Part shown: positions 9,136 to 20,090 of the stretch, one piece after another | Numbering within the stretch: position 1 is the stretch's first letter | Layout: each line of letters opens with the position of its first letter | Source: Ooceraea biroi | Taxonomy: Eukaryota > Arthropoda > Insecta > Hymenoptera > Formicidae | Length of the DNA stretch: 64,000 nt | Assembly: GCF_003672135.1 (NCBI RefSeq) | Contig: NC_039517.1 | Coordinates: forward strand, 12,548,601-12,612,600 | Reading direction: 5' to 3' | Made by a program: the position numbers and the translations under genes | The notes under the pieces: generated by a model | What the model saw: the letters and a program-made list of their open reading frames with translations, nothing else | Told to the model about the DNA's origin: nothing | Databases searched by the model: none

Positions 9136-9179
9136 TTGCGCACGTTCTCCATGGTTTTGTCGCATACCGCGTTGTTCAT
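9129..9179. repeat. 51-bp duplicated fragment of the Maverick polymerase gene
   Basis: Matches 7100-7150 with 4 differences in 51 bases (gacgtgattgcgcac...gcgttgttcat). It supplies the last codon, stop and 3' flank of the acidic gene. Confidence 0.85.
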
Positions 9180-9475
9180 ATTACTAGTTTAGTACAATAT
9201 ATATGTAGCATATAATATTTTTACTTCATAATTAAATATTCTTATGATATACTTTTACTACAGTTTACATAGTATATATTTTATTTCATAATTACATGTA
9301 TTTTACTACAGTTTATATATTATAACTATTTTTATTTACTATATTAAATATTCTTATTTTCTTCCTCCTTCCACTCCTTCACTCCTCCTACATTCCCGCA
9401 TACTAAAACATAAAAAACAAATATATATTTATTAGTTAGTTAGTTATATAATTATTTATTAGTTAGTGCATTACA
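9180..9475. other. AT-rich spacer, no gene seen
   Basis: Repeated attaaatattcttat and tactacagtttata stretches; nothing coding. It may hold polyadenylation signals for the genes on either side. Confidence 0.5.
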
Positions 9476-10219
9476 TCACACGTAGTTCTTTTTTTCTTTT
9501 ATCTTAGTTTGAAACTTACGTGGCAGAGGAATCATGCTCTCGCGCTGCAGTGTACAAACTGATAAACCGCGTATGTATTCGATGTACTCGCGCACCCATT
9601 CCTGGATCGTTTCCTCGGTCATCAGACCTGTCCTGTACTGCGTGTACAATCGCTCTGGAAGGTGGCACAATATATGGTTATGAAAGACTTCCGTTGAATA
9701 GGTTGGATTCATCGAACCGCGCTCCATCCACAGCGCGTACGTTTCCATCAACGTTACTTTCATGTGCCAGCCCTCGCTCACGCGGCGCACGGGCGCGTCG
9801 TTGTCACTCTTCTGCCTCTTCTGATTCCACAGATACTTCGATAGAAAAGCGATTATTACTCGTATATTTTGCGCCACCGATCGTAATGGATTCCAGATCC
9901 GATACACAAAATCGAAGGTGTTATAGAGAATCGTATTAAACTCTCTCATAACGCGATCCACTTCCGCCTCATCCATGAACTGCTCGCCCAGGACCCTTCT
10001 CGCCTCCTCGTACTCGCCTTCCGCGTTCAACGTCCATCTCAATATCGTCTTCTTTAAAACGGATTTATCATCAAACTCCCTCATAATGCGATCCACTTCC
10101 GCCTCATCCATGAACTGCTCGTCCAAAATCCTTCTTGCCTCCTCGTACTCGTCTTCCACGTTCAACGTGTATCTCGTTCTCGGCTTCTTTAAAACGGAGT
10201 CACGTTCACTCTGCTCCAT
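9476..10219 (-). CDS. Unknown 247-residue protein with internal 45-residue duplication
   Basis: A single open frame. Residues 8-52 and 53-97 are tandem copies of one unit (S-V-L-K-K ... R-x-T-L-N ... E-Y-E-E-A-R-R ... E-Q-F-M-D-E-A-E-V-D-R ... M-R-E-F). The rest is helical-looking and moderately charged, with a hydrophobic stretch around residues 115-135 and a Lys-rich C-terminus. I do not recognise the family. Its GC content resembles the Maverick to its left more than the AT-rich DNA to its right, so it may be cargo of that element. No lesion is visible. Confidence 0.55.
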   Translation of the reverse strand: MEQSERDSVLKKPRTRYTLNVEDEYEEARRILDEQFMDEAEVDRIMREFDDKSVLKKTILRWTLNAEGEYEEARRVLGEQFMDEAEVDRVMREFNTILYNTFDFVYRIWNPLRSVAQNIRVIIAFLSKYLWNQKRQKSDNDAPVRRVSEGWHMKVTLMETYALWMERGSMNPTYSTEVFHNHILCHLPERLYTQYRTGLMTEETIQEWVREYIEYIRGLSVCTLQRESMIPLPRKFQTKIKEKKNYV

Positions 10220-10620
10220 GTTTTTGCACAGAACTTCTCATTGACAACTTTTCTATGGAGCACTCGCAATCGACTGTGGTGCTAAACGTTTTCTGCCTGC
10301 TAATATGACATCTCCGTCTCTTTCTACCCTGCAGCCGAATATCGGCACTCACCCCTTGCGATATGAACGTATCGCTTTTATCAAACAATCTCATGGTTCG
10401 TTCGTAGAACTGCCATTCCGTACACGTGTCTGCAGCCGGCGCTCGAAGATTCGCGTAACTAGATTTTTTTATCTATGAAACATTCCCGCGCTTTGTCGCA
10501 ATTGATAGCAGCCGGGTATCGGCGTTTGCAATTTTATTATCGCTTCTGTAACACAATGCTATGGTTCCTAGTAGTATGTTTACATAAACATCCCTTTGAT
10601 TGCAGCCACCGCTCGAAGAC
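10220..10620. other. Intergenic, no gene recognised
   Basis: Contains two diverged copies of tgcagcc(g/a)(g/c)cgctcgaaga (near 10432 and 10603) bracketing about 170 bases. No convincing ORF. Confidence 0.4.
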
Positions 10621-10740
10621 TCCCCCCCCCCCCCGCGTGACGTCATACCCCGCGCCCAGAGAAACCCCCCTCCCCGCGTGACGTCATACCCCGTGCCCCG
10701 GAGATTCCCCCCGCCCCCGCGTGACGTCATACCCTCGCGC
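10621..10740 (+). repeat. Three tandem units each carrying a perfect TGACGTCA (CRE-type) site
   Basis: Units of about 41-43 bp with the core cccgcgtgacgtcatacccc. The octamer TGACGTCA is at 10638-10645, 10679-10686 and 10722-10729. C-rich runs separate them. CREB/ATF binding is known for this octamer; use here is inference. Confidence 0.7.
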
Positions 10741-12972
10741 CACGAAGTGGTCCAGAAATCCCACTATATTCCTACTCATGGTTTTCAATCATTTGAATCT
10801 CAGTTTGCATTAAATTCCTCACAATCCTCTTCAACAAAAAAGTCATCATTTCCTAACCAACTTCAACATCAATGTTTCAACCTTCTGTCTGTACAATGCC
10901 GATATCTCAAGATCAATTTCCAACAACATCAGTGACAACTTCACCTATGGAATGTCAATCTTCATTTGGTACGATATCTCAACCTTTATGTTCTTCGTCA
11001 CTTAGACATCCATCATTTACAAATTCTCAAACATGTGAATCTCAGACTTTATCTTTTCCATTACCTAGTTCAGTCGTCAATACTGAACAAATACGTGATA
11101 AAAACTATCTTAATGAAATGATTAATACAGATTATCCTACTGAAAATGTGGAAATACCTTGTCAAAAAGTGACTAAACATTTTTCTTCAAGTGAATGTTT
11201 GCCCCAATCATCGGCATCTCATATTGCACCATTGACTTCAATCGATATGAATAATTATACACCAGATCGCAATAGAGAATTTACACATAATCAGAATATA
11301 ACACATTTTCAAAATACAACCCAATCGTCTTCAGTAAATGCACAATGTTATTCATCTTCAACGTCATCCCACAGTTCATCATTGACTTTGCTATCACCTC
11401 CAATGACTCGTCATAATGTTACTTATAATACACAATCTAATGATCATATGCTCACTTCTAATAACGAACATAATAATAATACTAATGCCACCTTGTGCCA
11501 TCAAACTATCCTACAGGATAATACTAATATTATGAATGCTATTAAAATGCAAGTAACGGAATCTATAAAAACCGTACTGACAGAATTCAGGTATTTAAAT
11601 AATTTTGTGCAATTTAAAACTAACTTATCTGTCTTTTTCATATTAAATTAACTTTTCTGTATTATAATTTCAAACATTATCTTTTTATTATTACATCGTT
11701 TTAGTATTAAAAACTCATGAATTCATGAGCGCTTTAAAAAGACTGCTGTTTTTCAATCTTGAGTTCTTCTTATCCTATTCTTATTTTCATAATTTATTAT
11801 ATTTTCTTATTATAAATTTCCTATTTACACCTTAGTAAATATATTAATTTCCTATGTATAACATGTCGTAACTTACTTAGCAGTTTCCTTTTTTATTAAG
11901 TGAACATCCTAAGAGTGACTCGAATAAAGGTCAACAAACCAAATTTCTATTAATTCACGGATTTTGCAACTTAATAGACATGTGTTTGATACTTTTCGTG
12001 TTATAATACTTTTCTTTATCGTTTCCAGTATAATTCCCAGTTTACTTTATGTAATTGTCAATAATGTAATTTTTTATTTCTTTTGTTATTTTTATACGAG
12101 GCATAAGAATCATCTGTTATATTAATAGATTTTAAGGTCAAATGTAAGGAAATGTCAGACATTTCAGAAAATCATTGAGAGAGTGTGTATAATACTTTTT
12201 TTTAATTTTTCTATTTACAGAATGATGAATCAATGCTGAAAACTAATGAATAAAAAATCTGTAAAACCAAAAATAATTCCATTCCAAACGGTTGAAGCAA
12301 TATTACAATTCAATCAGTCAAACGACGCACAATATAGTGAAATGGTAATGTTTTTTATGTAAACGTTTTAAACTTGTTTTGATTCAATTATAGTTATTCA
12401 ATTGATTCAATAGTTGATTTATTATACTTTTACTGCATGTTTTCTATATTAGGTGGAATATCTTGCATCCATTGGAGGACGCAATGCAAGAGAAATCATA
12501 TATTTGGCATTTAAAGAGATTTTTACTACAAATGTAGCATTGTCATTCACATGGACAGGTAAAGATAATAATAACCAACAAACAAAGGAAAAGTTATCGG
12601 ATCTACGAATAATTGATGCTTTATATGGTATGTCTACGACAAATCTGTAAAATAATATGATAAAATATAATTCTGTTTTACTTGATTTATTTTTAATAAG
12701 TCAATGGAACATTTTTATATATTGCAAACTTGCATTATTGTCGAATTTCGAGATATATGTGAGCGTATTTTTGGAACATTTATATATTTTTTATATTCCA
12801 AAATATATTCTATATAAATCTATAATTAAACAAATGGGGATTATTATTTAAAATCAGTATTTCTATTTTAGATGCTGCTTCTGTACATATAAAATTAACA
12901 ATGGCTGAGTTTAAATTGAACACCGACACCAGCAGCGTAAACACGCAAGAAATTAAAATGGTCATATTGTAG
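10741..12972 (+). pseudogene. DUF4806-type gene, spliced, with frame lesions
   Basis: A Ser/Thr/Gln/Asn-rich N-terminal part starts about 10741 in one frame and shifts near 10872 into the long frame that runs to a donor after 11590. Exon 12221-12344 encodes K-P-K-I-I-P-F-Q-T-V-E-A and joins exon 12453-12627 (Y-L-A-S-I-G-G ... A-L-S-F-T-W-T-G), the core of DUF4806, a domain common in hymenopteran proteins of unknown role. A last exon, 12872-12972, ends in TAG. Splice signals are good, but both plausible frames at the start of the 12221 exon hit a stop before the domain, and there is the shift at 10872. So it is probably broken, or has an exon I cannot place. Confidence 0.55.
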
Positions 12973-13578
12973 CATAACGTACCATCATACATGGTTTCTG
13001 TCATAAAGCAAATAATATTTCGCTTTTCTAAACCTTATATCTCAGATTCCTATGACAATATAAAAATATATTTTGGCAGCACGAGCTGCATGAAAAAGAC
13101 AAATTACAAGAAAACTACTCAACATTAGTTTAAGGTTATTTAAAGTTATAAAATTCAAATTTTTTCTATATTTTACTTTTTTTTCTCTATTAAAGAAACT
13201 ATATATTTAAAAAAATACACGATTTTATTTTCCAAACTAAAATACATGATTTTATTTTAACAAAAACCTATGATTTTTTCTTTATGGAATTCCTTTTCTA
13301 TTCATAATAGTTCCATTTATAATAAGATGTAGTTTTAAATTGCTATACAAATTTTAATATTGCATTAAAGCGTATATACATATTTGCTTGTATCTATAAT
13401 GTGTTACTGTGAAAAATAATAAAACTGTTGAAGACAATTAGATATATAGACAATGGTACGATATATTTAGCAGTGGTGAGCGATATTTCCATTCTTCTAT
13501 TTCGGATTTCTTCCTGATTGTAAAAAGAATGTACATCACATAACTTATAAATGTTAATCATGAAATCTTTTTACACAG
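12973..13578. other. AT-rich intergenic stretch, no gene seen
   Basis: Short direct repeats of tacatgattttatttt and homopolymer runs only. The last part is the intron-like lead into the GART fragment. Confidence 0.5.
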
Positions 13579-14213
13579 GTGGAATCAGTAAACACGAAAT
13601 GTTAAGGACGTTTAATTGTGGTATCAGTGCCATTTTAATATGTTCTAAAGCAGACGGGGCAAAAGTCTTAAATAAACTAAAAGATGAAGATCCTGCAGTC
13701 GTCGGAAATATGAATGCACGTTCCAGTAAGAAATTATTCTTGCTACTAATGCAATTATAATATAATCGACTAAAATTCATACAGTTCTGTTAATTGTATT
13801 ATAACACAGATGGTCTATTTAAAGTACAAGTGAACAACTTTGAGAAAGTTCTCGAGCAAACCCTTGAAGAGAATAGGTGTTCTGATATCTGGTAGCGGTA
13901 CAAATCTTCAGTCCTTAATCAATGCTTTGCAGAATCCGTCTCAGCACATTGGGGCAGAAATCGTTTTAGTAATCTCAAATAAACCTGGTGTCGAAGGATT
14001 GAAACGTGCCGAGAGAGCCGGAATTAAAACAACGGTAATTAATACAGATACGTAATTCACGTAGATATTACATCTATAAATCAAGATAATAATCTAACGA
14101 ACACTTTCCAAATAATTTTACTTGTTCAATTTGCAGGTGATCAAACACAATGATTATCCAAGTCGTCGATCTTTTGACGCAACCATGAATGTGGAGCTTC
14201 ATGCCGCCGCACG
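13579..14213 (+). pseudogene. Fragment of GART (trifunctional purine-synthesis gene): AIRS end and GAR transformylase start
   Basis: Three exons with introns kept: 13579-13725, 13810-14034 and 14137-14213. The first encodes the end of the AIR synthetase domain (G-G-I-S, E-M-L-R-T-F-N-C-G). The second passes into GAR transformylase with V-L-I-S-G-S-G-T-N-L-Q-S-L and I-S-N-K-P-G-V-E-G-L-K-R-A-E-R-A-G-I. The third follows on to L-H-A-A. A frameshift in the second exon near 13850 separates the two domains. The rest of the gene on both sides is absent, so this is a genomic (not retro-) copy fragment and very likely a pseudogene. Confidence 0.75.
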
Positions 14214-14821
14214 GTAGGAAAAAAGGCACACTTTTTGGACAAAAATCGCTGGACGGTGTAATTTTTAACCGATTTTAATGTTTTTTTTTTAATGTACTCG
14301 TTATAAATTGCTCTACAATCGTGTCCCTTTTTTTAATTAGAGCTTTTTATTCAAAATGGCGCAATCCAAAGTTGTCAGAAGTATAGAAACTGTAAGATGT
14401 TGAATAGTTTTGTAACAAATGAAACTACATACGGGTTTTAGGGATCCGTAATAATATATCTGTGGTCAAAATTGTAATTTTTTGCCACTGAAGAAGACCT
14501 GAAGTGAATCGAAATGTTTTACGACATTTTGATATCTTCACAATAGCAATACATATAGATCGCGTGTTTATATTAGTACATATTACCTGGTTATCTGCAA
14601 ATTTCAAAATTTAACATAAAATTTATATAACTGTCAAAATATTAAACTATTATTGTAACGTAAAAGCAAAGAAATAGATTAAATTTTGTTATGTCGCTTA
14701 TTAGTCCTTTTAATATTATGATAACGGACGTGTCAGAATTGTTTGTATATTTTTTATTGTTTTTGTATGTAAATATATATTTTTTAAATATTTTATATAA
14801 ACACTTTTTTTAACTTTTATA
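14214..14821. other. AT-rich spacer, no gene seen
   Basis: No continuation of the GART fragment and no ORF of note. Confidence 0.5.
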
Positions 14822-16899
14822 TTAATTACTTAATAACTCTTTAGCCTCAAGAGATAGTTCTTTTGGTTTTTTCTCTTGTTTGATTCTCAAACTACTAATT
14901 AAAGGATCTGACGAAATTAGCAGGTAATGCATAATATCTTCGTTGGTAGAATTTCGTGACTTCATCCTACTGTGTTGGGCACGAGCTTTTCTAAAAATTT
15001 TATTGCTTGCCTCTTGCGCTTCTTCCGAGAGACAACCGATTGGCAAACCGAAATGTTTAATTATATTACTACCGTGTATCAAAACTTTATGTACAGATGG
15101 TGGAATATTGTACCACGGATACAAATAAACACACAGCTCAACGGTCTCCAGACAATATTTTTCAAATTTGTCATAATTAATATTTTTCCCACATGCTAAT
15201 GCCTGTAAAATATTGGCTAATCGTTTTATCAGATCCTTATTTAATCCAGTAATTTCGGCTATTGTTTCAGCCTCTGCAAAAAAAACAACGGGCAACATTC
15301 CCACTATTTGTCGTACCTACTCCTTGTTTTACAACGTCTACAGTTAATGATAATTTAGATTAAAAATTTTTTTGAATAACTTTCTTTCTTTTAGCTTTTA
15401 AAATTTTATCATCTCCCCTTGCACAATGCTTTTTAAAATCTAAGTTATATGAAATATGTAACAAATATTCCATAAAACGAATCCAACAATGTAACGTAGA
15501 AAGACCAAATTTATAGTTATCTGTATTATATGAAAGACTTTTAACATATTTGATATTATTTATGTTCTTTGGACCTACTCCACAAATGTTGCAACAATTT
15601 GAAGATTTTTGTCCGGTTAAAATGTTGCATATTTTACCGTCGATCATTGTGCATTGTATGTTAAAAGTTACATTAAATAATATATTTTCCACTATAATAC
15701 GTGAAGGATTAGGTTCGTTAAAAATATCTGAATAAAATTTGTATTCATTAATTGTATTAGAATCATTTTCTTTTAGAAATTCAAACTTTACTGGTCGGCA
15801 ATAATAAACTGACGAAGGTGTTTCATTGTTCCATATAATATTACCATTATCAGTCGTCAACTGAATCGGGACAAAGCAAATTACAAACACTGCGTTGTCA
15901 AAGAAGATTTCTTGTTCAGCCTCATCATTATTGTTATCAGTTGATTGATAACCTTTTTTTGCAGACCACTTTTGTCTGGTGGTTTGCTGCCCAGAAGCAC
16001 CATCCATACCCCACTTACCATGTAAAATTAAGTCTTTATCGCGTATATCATGGAGTTCTTTTTTATGTAATGTTAAAAGTATTCTCTCAGTAGTATGATG
16101 TAATAATGATTTTACATCGACACTTGCACTAAACTCACTGATGTTTATACCTTTTGGATAGCATTTTTCTTTTGCACTCTTAATACTAGCATATGAAGGA
16201 TATAATTTCCTTCCATGTAGTTAGTTTCTTATTGTATTTCTGGAGTTTCTCATATTTCGTTTTTGTTAATTCTAAATCAACGTACATAGCTAAAACGTCA
16301 TTAATATTATTATCACTATTATCATCAATATTGTTAGTATTTTCATTAGAATCATTATTACACTGACCTTGCAAACATTCAGCAGCTTTCATAATTTCTT
16401 TAGCATTGTATTTTGATAGCAGTTCCTGAATACGTCTTTTTTTTGTTTTTTCTGAACCTTTCTCATAAGATAAACGTGGTCTACCTCTTTTTTTAATCGT
16501 TTGTTCTTCTACCAAAGAAGTTTTTAATAAATTAGATGATGAAGATGGGGAAATATTCTGAAATGATTGATTTGAATCGATATTAAATTTGACGATGAAA
16601 TTTTTATTCAAAAATGCCGCATATCTTTTTTGGAAAAGTTTTTTTTTATAGAAAACGGTCTTCCATTTCTTATTATAAAAAGGAAAGAAATTCTCTCTTA
16701 ACTTAACTTGTAGGTTCTCAAGTTGACTATCATCAAAATAATGTTCACATTTTAAGCTATTTAAAATAATTTCTATTTTATTTGTATTTGTACCATTATA
16801 ATTCCACATATATTCACATAAGACTTGATTTTTTATTACAAAATCCATTCTTAAAAAAATAGCTAAAAACAGCGAACTAAGCAGCGAATACAATAACAA
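14822..16899 (-). pseudogene. Transib/RAG1-like DDE transposase remnant
   Basis: Three frame segments (16899-16196, about 16195-15360, 15304-14822) belong to one protein. The likely start is the Met at 16848. Visible features: G-R-P-R-L AT-hook-like motif and K-K-R-R region; M-D-G-A-S-G with the first Asp; T-M-I-D-G-K-I-C-N with a second Asp; a zinc-binding-like C-C-N-I-C-G; L-S-T-L-H-C-W-I-R-F; and near the end S-E-E-A-Q-E-A-S-N-K-I-F-R with the likely catalytic Glu. That last block lines up with the S-E-G-N-E-S-G-N-K-x-F-R region of RAG1, which is why I place it in the Transib/RAG1 group. Lesions: a frameshift near 16195, an in-frame TAA at 15360, and a shift in a T-run near 15275. TIRs were not found. 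Confidence 0.65.
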
Positions 16900-17262
16900 T
16901 ACTTATTATTAATATTAATATATGAGGTGAAGTAATTAAAGGAATAAAATCTAAGTAAAGGAACGAATTATGTTATGAATAAACTTGAGTAATCTTCTAT
17001 ATATACTATACACGAATAAAATTCGTACTTAAATAACACTTTTATAACATATATTAAATATCGGAGGAACTACAGGAAATATAGAATGCATAAATACATT
17101 AAATCGAACAAACGCTATGAATTAATAATAAAAATCTGTTTTAATCAATCAATCAATCAACAATCAATCACATACACATTGAAGGCAGATGAGCTTTACA
17201 ATTCGCACCATCCAAAGCAATATTTAATATTTATTCGAATTTTATTAATACGCTTATAAAAA
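16900..17262. other. AT-rich spacer, no gene seen
   Basis: Contains a short atcaatcaatcaatcaa microsatellite near 17144-17160. Confidence 0.5.
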
Positions 17263-17404
17263 TGTTTTAAGTGCGAGAAACAGTTAACCTACAAGTGCCA
17301 TCTAGGAAAGAAATGAAACAACAAATGTGCTATGTGTATCATTTGTTGTTTCATTTCTTTCCTAGATGGCACTTTTAGGTTAACTGTTTCTCGCATTTAA
17401 AACA
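17263..17404. repeat. Long hairpin: 65-bp inverted repeat with 12-base loop
   Basis: 17263-17327 and 17340-17404 are inverted copies with 2 mismatches in 65. The arms contain gttaacct and tgccatctaggaaagaaatg. It could be a fold-back MITE or a small-RNA precursor. Confidence 0.9.
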
Positions 17405-17762
17405 ATCAATAATCAATGTTTCTATATAATTATGTACAGTTTTATATGATCGATATATATGTTTACCGGGCGGACATATATAACATATATATTAATAATT
17501 TATAAGTATTCCGGAGGATACTTTAAAAAATTTCCTTATACTTTTACATTACGTGTTATATACTGAACAAAAAGTCAAATGTGTGGGTATGTGTAAGTAT
17601 TGTAATAATATATAATTTATTATTTTATTACTTTATTATTTCTTTATATAACTGTGTGTGTGTGTGTCTCAATATTGTACGGCATATCAGCTGATATATG
17701 ATATATCTAAATACATAATATATAATTACATTATGTTACACGATCTATATATATAGATCTTG
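17405..17762. other. AT-rich spacer, no gene seen
   Basis: A (TG)n run near 17656 and palindromic gatctatatatatagatc at 17742-17759. Confidence 0.5.
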
Positions 17763-17971
17763 GTCACACTGAGAGAATATCTAGTCTAACAGCTACGTAA
17801 ATCTTCCATTCTAACTTCACTTGTATATGTTTCTTGGCAATTTGCTATAGAAATAACAGTAATCCGAATATTTACAGAACAATAGCGGTAAATTACCAAA
17901 AAGCTTATAAAAGTGAAGCTAGAATGGAAGAATTACACACCTGTTTCACGGATAATCTCTCTCAGTGTGAC
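17763..17971. mobile_element. Small MITE-like inverted-repeat element (209 bp)
   Basis: GTCACACTGAGAGA at the left and its complement (tctctcagtgtgac) at the right. The arms are imperfectly complementary for about 60 bases (ctt ccattct a(a/g)cttcactt matches between arms). No ORF. Target duplication not clear. Confidence 0.5.
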
Positions 17972-18425
17972 AAAGTTGCGATTGATAAAAAATCCGACAT
18001 TTCATTTTATACGACGTAATGCATATAAAACAATTTCCTACACAAATTATCATATCTTAAAGCAACTGTGACATACGTATAGAGATATATCTGACATGCT
18101 GACATACGTTTAATCGAAAATTTTAACTTTTTCGATTTTAATGTGTACATTATAGTGAACTTTCACACCACCTTTGAGGTGCCACTAATGGTGCGTTAGG
18201 TTTTTGACGTGAATACGTCTTTTTTAAGTGGAAACCTTCGCCTGGAGTCCTATTATACCACATTTTACTATTTTGTCACATTAAATGATTTTGTGTACAG
18301 ACAAGACATCTTTCGATTTTCAGTGTGATGTCAATCTTTCGCAGACATGATACCTTAGCACACTTTTCGATTTGAAAGAAAAACATAAATAAATGAGAAA
18401 AAGATAAATAGTTTTATGTTTATTT
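17972..18425. other. AT-rich spacer, no gene seen
   Basis: Includes a stretch with local self-complementarity (caccacctttgaggtgcc near 18167). Unassigned. Confidence 0.4.
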
Positions 18426-18612
18426 TATTTTATTAGTATACATAATTAATAAAAATTGTAATATTTTATTAAGCGACTGTTGCTGCTGTTGTTGCAGATG
18501 CTGCTGCAAAAGTCGCAGCACTTGCAGCAGTAGCTGCTGCGTGCTTGGTGTAGCAGCAGCAGCAGTAAGAGCAGACTCCTCGTCTGACAGGAGCATTTCT
18601 TCGTCAGTGACT
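18426..18612 (-). other. Possible minus-strand exon with Ala and Gln runs (CAG/GCT repeat)
   Basis: On the minus strand a tttttag acceptor is followed by an open frame starting T-D-E-E-M-L-L-S-D-E-E-S-A-L-T-A-A-A-A, then a Leu/Gln-rich tract ending in five Gln and a TAA near 18426. The underlying DNA is a broken gctgctgct/cagcagcag repeat (about 18478-18570). The acidic start after a splice acceptor suggests an exon, but no partner exon was found, so it may be a simple repeat only. Confidence 0.3.
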
Positions 18613-18789
18613 AAAAAAATATTTTATTTTATATTAATACATACATACATTCATACATACATACATATATATATAGATATATGTATGCTATTGAATTTTC
18701 CATGTGTTAAATCCACACATGGCCCGATTTGCAGGATCTGCAACTAATTGGACCCTGCAGATTGTGTATAGCGGATATTATGCTACAAT

Positions 18790-18826
18790 GTATCTCATTC
18801 ATGAAGCAGCTTCATGAATGAGATAC
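18790..18826. repeat. Perfect 37-bp palindrome (18-bp arms, one-base centre)
   Basis: gtatctcattcatgaagc, a, then its exact complement. It would form a tight cruciform or hairpin. Confidence 0.9.
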
Positions 18827-20090
18827 TACATAATGGAAGTAGAGAATAATAAGAAATATTATTAATATTATCGTGCTATACTTATGCGACATGTTGCCTG
18901 GCATGCACACGGCGAAAACGTCGGAAGCGCACCATGTATCGCCGCGCCGTCACCGCGATGCATTTGTTTAACGACGTATTTATTATTTTCTGTCGCGAAG
19001 GCGAAACGTTTATTTAGTAATCTTCTCGCCTTGATCAGTGTTAGCGTTCTTTTATACGTGCTTGTCTGAATCTTGGTGTTAAGGTCGCTACAATCGCAAT
19101 TCGTAAGTTTTTCAATTTTTTATGCTGTTAATACTGTTACTATAATACTGTTAATACATTACTGCTAATATAATCCTTATCTTTGTCTTATCGTTTACTT
19201 TCATATTCTTCGTTCTTTTTGCATATTAAAATGAGTGATAAGTTAACAAAAAGAGCTAAGCGAAGTTTTTTGCACTAACTAAATATTATTTTTTTCACAT
19301 TTTGTACTGTAACCTCTTTTATTCTTTTCTATTACGTTTTCTATTCCTTCCATTAGAATTCAAACAAATTAAAATCCAAGTGATAAATGAAAGCTACTAC
19401 CACTTGGATTGGAAGAGGAAGAGTGACAATAAAAAGATATGTATCACTTTTTATTTTTTAAAAGTAGTACAATAATTTTTCAAAACAATATATACATATA
19501 TTCTCTTTCTAATTGATAAGAATACTACCACTTGAGTTTTTTTAAATAGTACAATAATTAATTTTCGATACATTCTCTCTGCACTTGGCGCAATTTGAAG
19601 ATTTCATACATTTTTGTGAAAAAATACTATAATAATATTTAAAAAGAATTAAAACAACGCTTGGATTGGAATAGGATGTTGTATACATAATAATAAAATA
19701 ATAGGTTTTCTGATTTGCATAAATACCCATTTTTATAGTTGGCGCAATGGTTTGATATCATTACTTTTGTAAAGTTCTTTTTTTCTTCGTTTTGTTAACG
19801 GCATTAATAACATTTATTATCAGCAAAATGATATTTCGCACTAAATTATTAGTTACTTACTTTATTACAGTATAATTTTGCAACTATGCAACACTTCTTT
19901 TACTCTCACCAACCCTGTATGGGCGCAAAGCGATCTTGTATCCTTGTATATATACGGGCGCAAAGCGATCCTTGTATATATACGGGAGCTGATATATACT
20001 TTATGTACTATCAAGTTTTTGTAAGAATAATATATAAATATCTTTAGCACCTCTAGGTCATTGTCTTTTTTTAATTTGTGCATCATCAGC
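18827..20090. other. Spacer with short direct repeats, no gene recognised
   Basis: Contains two copies of gggcgcaaagcgatc followed by ttgtatatatac (19921-19985) and a repeated 'taccacttg(g/a)' motif near 19399 and 19530. The 61-codon ORF at 18884-19069 has no recognisable content. Confidence 0.4.

Noticed and set aside
18884..19069. 61-codon ORF in a GC-richer patch
   Set aside because: No recognisable motif and no supporting neighbours.
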